DNA of 64,000 nucleotides from Gnetum montanum (lineage: Eukaryota; Streptophyta; Gnetopsida; Gnetales; Gnetaceae), in the NCBI GenBank assembly GCA_015680685.1, contig MNCI01016492.1, forward strand, positions 401,556-465,555. Direction: 5' to 3'. Under the pieces are notes generated by a model. That model worked only from the letters and a program-made list of their open reading frames with translations, did not search any database and was not told where the DNA came from. Shown here one piece after another: positions 60,655 to 64,000 of the stretch (position 1 is the stretch's first letter; the number at the start of each line of letters is the position of its first letter). A program made the translations under genes and the position numbers.

Positions 60655-61690
60655 CCCATGTTTAGAGTTCTTGCTTCAAACATTTATAAATAATTGTAAC
60701 AACTTATGCTGTATATTCCACCTATTGAAGGTGTTACCCTGTCCTCGATTGGTGGGTTAATGTCATAATTTAATAGAAAAATATTAGCACCGTTATTAGA
60801 AGTCAGTACATGGGGTTTCTGATTTACAAAACACAAGTTAGAAACATGCCAACGTAAAATTCTTTTAAAATGTTTACATGAATTTCTAAACAGTGACCTT
60901 TTGCTTTAATGCTGATAGCTAACTTATGGTATGATGAATTTGTAAAGAGTGGACCTTTGCTTTAAAGCCTGAAGCTATATTGAGTGACCTTGTTCACAGA
61001 AGATTGCAGTGCGTGAGAGGTTGCCCTCTCTCGATCTTGCAACGTAATGTGGAATTTTCTGATCAACCACAAAATTCGAGAACAAATTAATAAGGATACT
61101 TGTGCAAATCTTTATTAACGTCAAAAGTGTTCGATACTTAAAGACTCGCACTAATCCTCACGTATGATTAGCGTCGTACATGAATTTAGACATGATTTTT
61201 CCTTGCCATTCAAATCCAAACCTGCTAAGGAGAAAGCAGGGGACTGCCTAAATTACTGAAGGATTGCACATTCGCACCAGAGATTTGATGGCAAAAGGCT
61301 ATTAAGGTATACAAGCATTATATAAAAGATTGTTTAAAATTAAAGCTGTACTTGTCTTAGACCATTGTCTTGCAAGGAAAGTATGCTCATTCTAGTCACG
61401 CTTGAAATACCTTTGGTTATACCAAGTTTTTGAGTGCTTAACTGCTCACACATCCCACCCTACCACCCCATTAAGTTAAAACTTAAAAGGCTTAATAAAA
61501 GTTCCAAGATGAATCTTCCTATGCCTCCCCAAATCGTTGAAAACGAAATAATCCAGTAGATCCAGTGACACGTGACATAAATACAGCTTATCTAAGCTTA
61601 TACCAACACGACTTTGACAATCTAAATGCCTGGATGTTAGCAAAGCCATGCCAAGTTAAAATTTTGCTCTAACTCCTCAGCCAAAGCCAT
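60655..61690. other. Downstream of the host gene, no gene recognised
   Basis: Complex, moderately AT-rich sequence without transposon hallmarks and with no open frame of note. It contains the 3' untranslated region of the upstream gene in its first 150 bp or so. Confidence 0.4.
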
Positions 61691-62480
61691 CCTGGCGCTT
61701 ACAGCTTACGATAAGAGGAAGCAGGGCCACCATAGCCATGGTCCTGCACACAAAAACTCATCTCATGGTGTACGCATAGGCAAGCAAGAAATATCCGTGT
61801 AAGCTCCAAAACTCTATTTCCCATTCAATTATGTTAATGAAACTAAATTCTTTATTTAATAACAGCAGCTTTACCCACTTCAATTGGAACTTGTGACTTA
61901 GGATTTCATGCTCTCAAAAGGCAACCTCCTTTTCATTATGGAATAAACCAGCTTAGCTCTCGTTGTTGACAAAGGAGCACCGAAAGCACCCTATCTCCCA
62001 CTTGAGCAGCTTTTTTCAGTTAAGGAGTTGTTGCTCGACTGCAGCAAAAATTTTGTTTGTTAGAACGCTGCTTTTTTCAGTTTTTCGGAAGTCCAAATGA
62101 GTAACAGAACAGGAACCTTTACAGGCAGCTGCATTGTTTGTTAGAACATCAACGTTACTTTATCCTCACACAAACTGAAATCCTTTTTGTCACTGCCCTC
62201 AGCTAAACAGAAGTAAGACGCCAGCTACTCAAGGTCTGAAATTACCAACACCTGCAACTCTTCTATGGATGTGATATGCGTTGGGGACTCTTCTTTTGTC
62301 GCATTTACTTCCAGAACGGGCTCGCTTACCTCTTTTTTGGAAGAGCAAGTAATGGGTAAGTAATCATGTTTATCATAATGTAGGCGATGACGATGACAGG
62401 CACATAACAGGTCCCCCAACCAAACTCCTTGCTATAGTTGCCAGCAAAGCAAATGGTGGATGAGTTGTGGTGCTAGCTAT
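61691..62480 (-). pseudogene. Possible exons of a minus-strand gene, unidentified
   Basis: Two blocks look exon-like on the minus strand. One (about 62480-62333) reads STICFAGNYSKEFGWGTCYV and then a hydrophobic stretch VIVIAYIMINMITYPLLALP, ending in AAAAAAGAG|GTAAGC, a good donor. In another frame 62419-62225 is open for 64 codons to a TAG (EVSEPVLEVNATKEESPTHI), so the alternative is an unspliced small ORF. A second block after TTTTTGTGTGCAG at about 61741 reads DHGYGGPASSYRKL and then stops. Joining the two through the donor gives phase 2, which does not keep the DHGYGG frame, so the model is not settled. No homology is recognised. It may be a decayed or partial host gene, or chance. Confidence 0.3.
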
Positions 62481-62540
62481 TTGTTGGAAATTGAAAAAAA
62501 GTGGGCTTTGACGAGATTCTAGACAATTAAAAGAAGGGGA

Positions 62541-63031
62541 TGTTGGAATCTTGGCATACTTGTATTACATGTATATATAAAAAGAAAATCATCATTGGAG
62601 GTACTTTAGTCTAATTATAATTTTATGATTTAGCATTATCCATAGAACACATGACTTGTATTACAACTAGGGTAATATTTTATTATTTAAAACTTCATAT
62701 TATTTAAGATGCCTTGTCACATGGACTTGAACTGGATTAGACTGCCTATGGAGCACCTCCTAATAGTTAATGTAGCAAGTGTTAAATGTCTGAAGTTGGT
62801 TAATTAAAAATAATCTTGGGTGCACTTTCCTTTTCATTTTTTGTGGCTTTTAGGCTTTTGTTTGTGCAGTTTGTTAGTTACCTTATCAACCCCTAAGATT
62901 CTATTAGAAAACCTATAAAAGAAGAACTAGTTTCCCAAAAAGTTTTCTTTCCCATTTTTCATCTACTTTTCTTTCTTAAGCATTAAGAATCCTCTCTATT
63001 TTCTTTTAAGTAACCCTATTGTGGTCCAACA
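62541..63031 (+). mobile_element. Copia-like LTR (491 bp), plus strand
   Basis: Bounded by TGTTGGAATC...TGGTCCAACA, a TG...CA pair with a short inverted repeat (TGTTGGA/TCCAACA), preceded by the purine tract AAAAGAAGGGGA. A TATA-like CCTATAAAAGAAG lies near 62910. The purine tract suggests a 3' LTR with only a few tens of bases of interior left. The flanking five bases do not match, and no partner LTR lies in the window. Confidence 0.65.
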
Positions 63032-63651
63032 AGGCTAAGATGATAATGAATCCTCTCTATCCCTTTTACTACATTGATAGACATTTAATTATTTAACATA
63101 TAAGAATTGTAAAATTCTTGCTTCATATTAGGATTAGTTAAGAAGAAGTATTGATCAGTGATAAGCATCATAGGAATTTGCATTCTTTAGGATGGTTCTT
63201 CATCTTCGATAAGGATATCCACTCTACAAAATAGAGGCAAAAGTTTATTCTTATTTAATATCTTGAATTTCAAAACAAAAGAACTGTTAAAATGTTGAAA
63301 ATTTCCATTGCATCTTTTAAATTCAAGCTTGTTTCCTAGCAAGCTCCAACATTTTACAATATTTCATTAACTTAATTATTTAAATGTGAAGAATGATGCC
63401 TCTTCTTAAAAGGTGTAGCAAGTCCCTTGCTATATTATATGCAGAAGGGTGGTTTTTATAATAGACCCTCAAAAATAAAAAATTTTAACAGTAGTAATAT
63501 GATGGTTAATGAAAAAAAACCCTGATACAAAACACATTACATCATAGCTACAAAGCATCAAAAATAGGGTTGAGAGAAAAAAGAAAGGATCAATGATTTT
63601 GGGGGTGCCAATATTGGTTTTCACCCTTGAAACTAATCTTGAAAAACCTCC
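63032..63651. other. No feature recognised
   Basis: AT-rich sequence between the copia-like LTR and the B-superfamily LTR at the window end. The short minus-strand ORFs here are not supported. Confidence 0.4.
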
Positions 63652-64000
63652 TGATGAAGTGCTAAAATGGTCGATGCGTTTACTAGGCCATGTATATAGG
63701 ACCCCGTATATGCGGCCGCGTTGATGCAGCCCCATCGATGCATCCCTCTATGTGTCAACATGGCCCTGCTTACGCAGAGCCTATTTTTACCTATAAATAA
63801 GTAGCCCTCCACCACACCTAGGTATCTTTTAGTTAGTTGTAGCAAAGCCCTTGCATTTGGTTTCTGTAGGAGCTAGAATATTTTCCCAAGTGCATGCCCA
63901 TAGTGTGATGCTTGTAATTGTACAACACCTTTATTCGAGTGTGACGTACTTGGACATGCACATGACCGGAAATAAAGATCGAGATTACTTCATCATTGCA
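63652..64000 (+). mobile_element. B-superfamily LTR, cut by the window end
   Basis: Starts TGATGAAGTGC and from about 63885 matches element B closely (GTGCATGCCCATAGTGTGAT, CTTGGACATGCACATGA, AATAAAGATCGAGATTACT). It has a TATA box CCTATAAATAAG near 63791. Its U3 (63660-63780) differs from those of B and of the solo LTR and contains GATGCATC-type palindromes. There is no purine tract before it, so it is a 5' LTR or a solo LTR. Confidence 0.8.

Overview
The window looks like a transposon-dense intergenic block from a very large land-plant nuclear genome, with one convincing host gene near the right end. The evidence is the AT-rich sequence, nested Ty3/gypsy and Ty1/copia LTR retrotransposons full of point stops, GT...AG introns, the near absence of intact long ORFs, and a single-exon DUF4408/DUF761-type plant membrane protein. 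A gymnosperm-like genome with slow turnover of old elements would fit, but nothing here fixes the species.

Left part (1-17,600): a roughly 1.7 kb direct repeat pair (about 600-2290 and 7960-9740) flanks a 5.7 kb block. Inside the block is a decayed multi-exon minus-strand gene with a coiled coil (about 4030-6330). Further right are degenerate tandem repeats, a small assembly gap (11460-11490), and a long palindromic MITE-like element (about 16413-16794) sitting in AT/ACAT microsatellite DNA.

Middle (17,640-52,105): a nest of LTR elements. An old minus-strand chromovirus C (gag, PR, RT, RH, INT and chromodomain remnants, 18.6-23.3 kb, with a 3' LTR at about 17961-18459) was interrupted by plus-strand element B (23328-47022; 914 bp 3' LTR; near-perfect target duplication). 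The 5' LTR of B was then interrupted by element A (23632-41485), a 17.85 kb minus-strand Tat/Ogre-type gypsy element with 1.53 kb LTRs and a perfect TATGG duplication. The uninterrupted 3' LTR of B gives the sequence of the empty site. A has a single-frame gag-protease, an RT-RH-archaeal-type RNase H-integrase frame, and a candidate 5.75 kb intron between them. Inside that intron, on the opposite strand, lies a separate spliced gene of about nine exons with a coiled coil and an acidic tail (30762-35158), next to a 27-bp tandem repeat array. This intron-hosted antisense gene is the most unusual object in the window.

Right part (48,600-64,000): a solo LTR of the B superfamily with a perfect TTACT duplication (48685-49584), a short non-autonomous LTR element (52475 to about 53941), a 5'-truncated Ty1/copia element (54901 to about 58515), the host gene (59926-60654), possible exons of a minus-strand gene (61.7-62.5 kb), a copia-like LTR (62541-63031), and the start of another B-superfamily LTR running off the window end (63652-64000). 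Most in-frame stops in the retroelement frames look like C-to-T changes, as expected for long-methylated, silenced copies.
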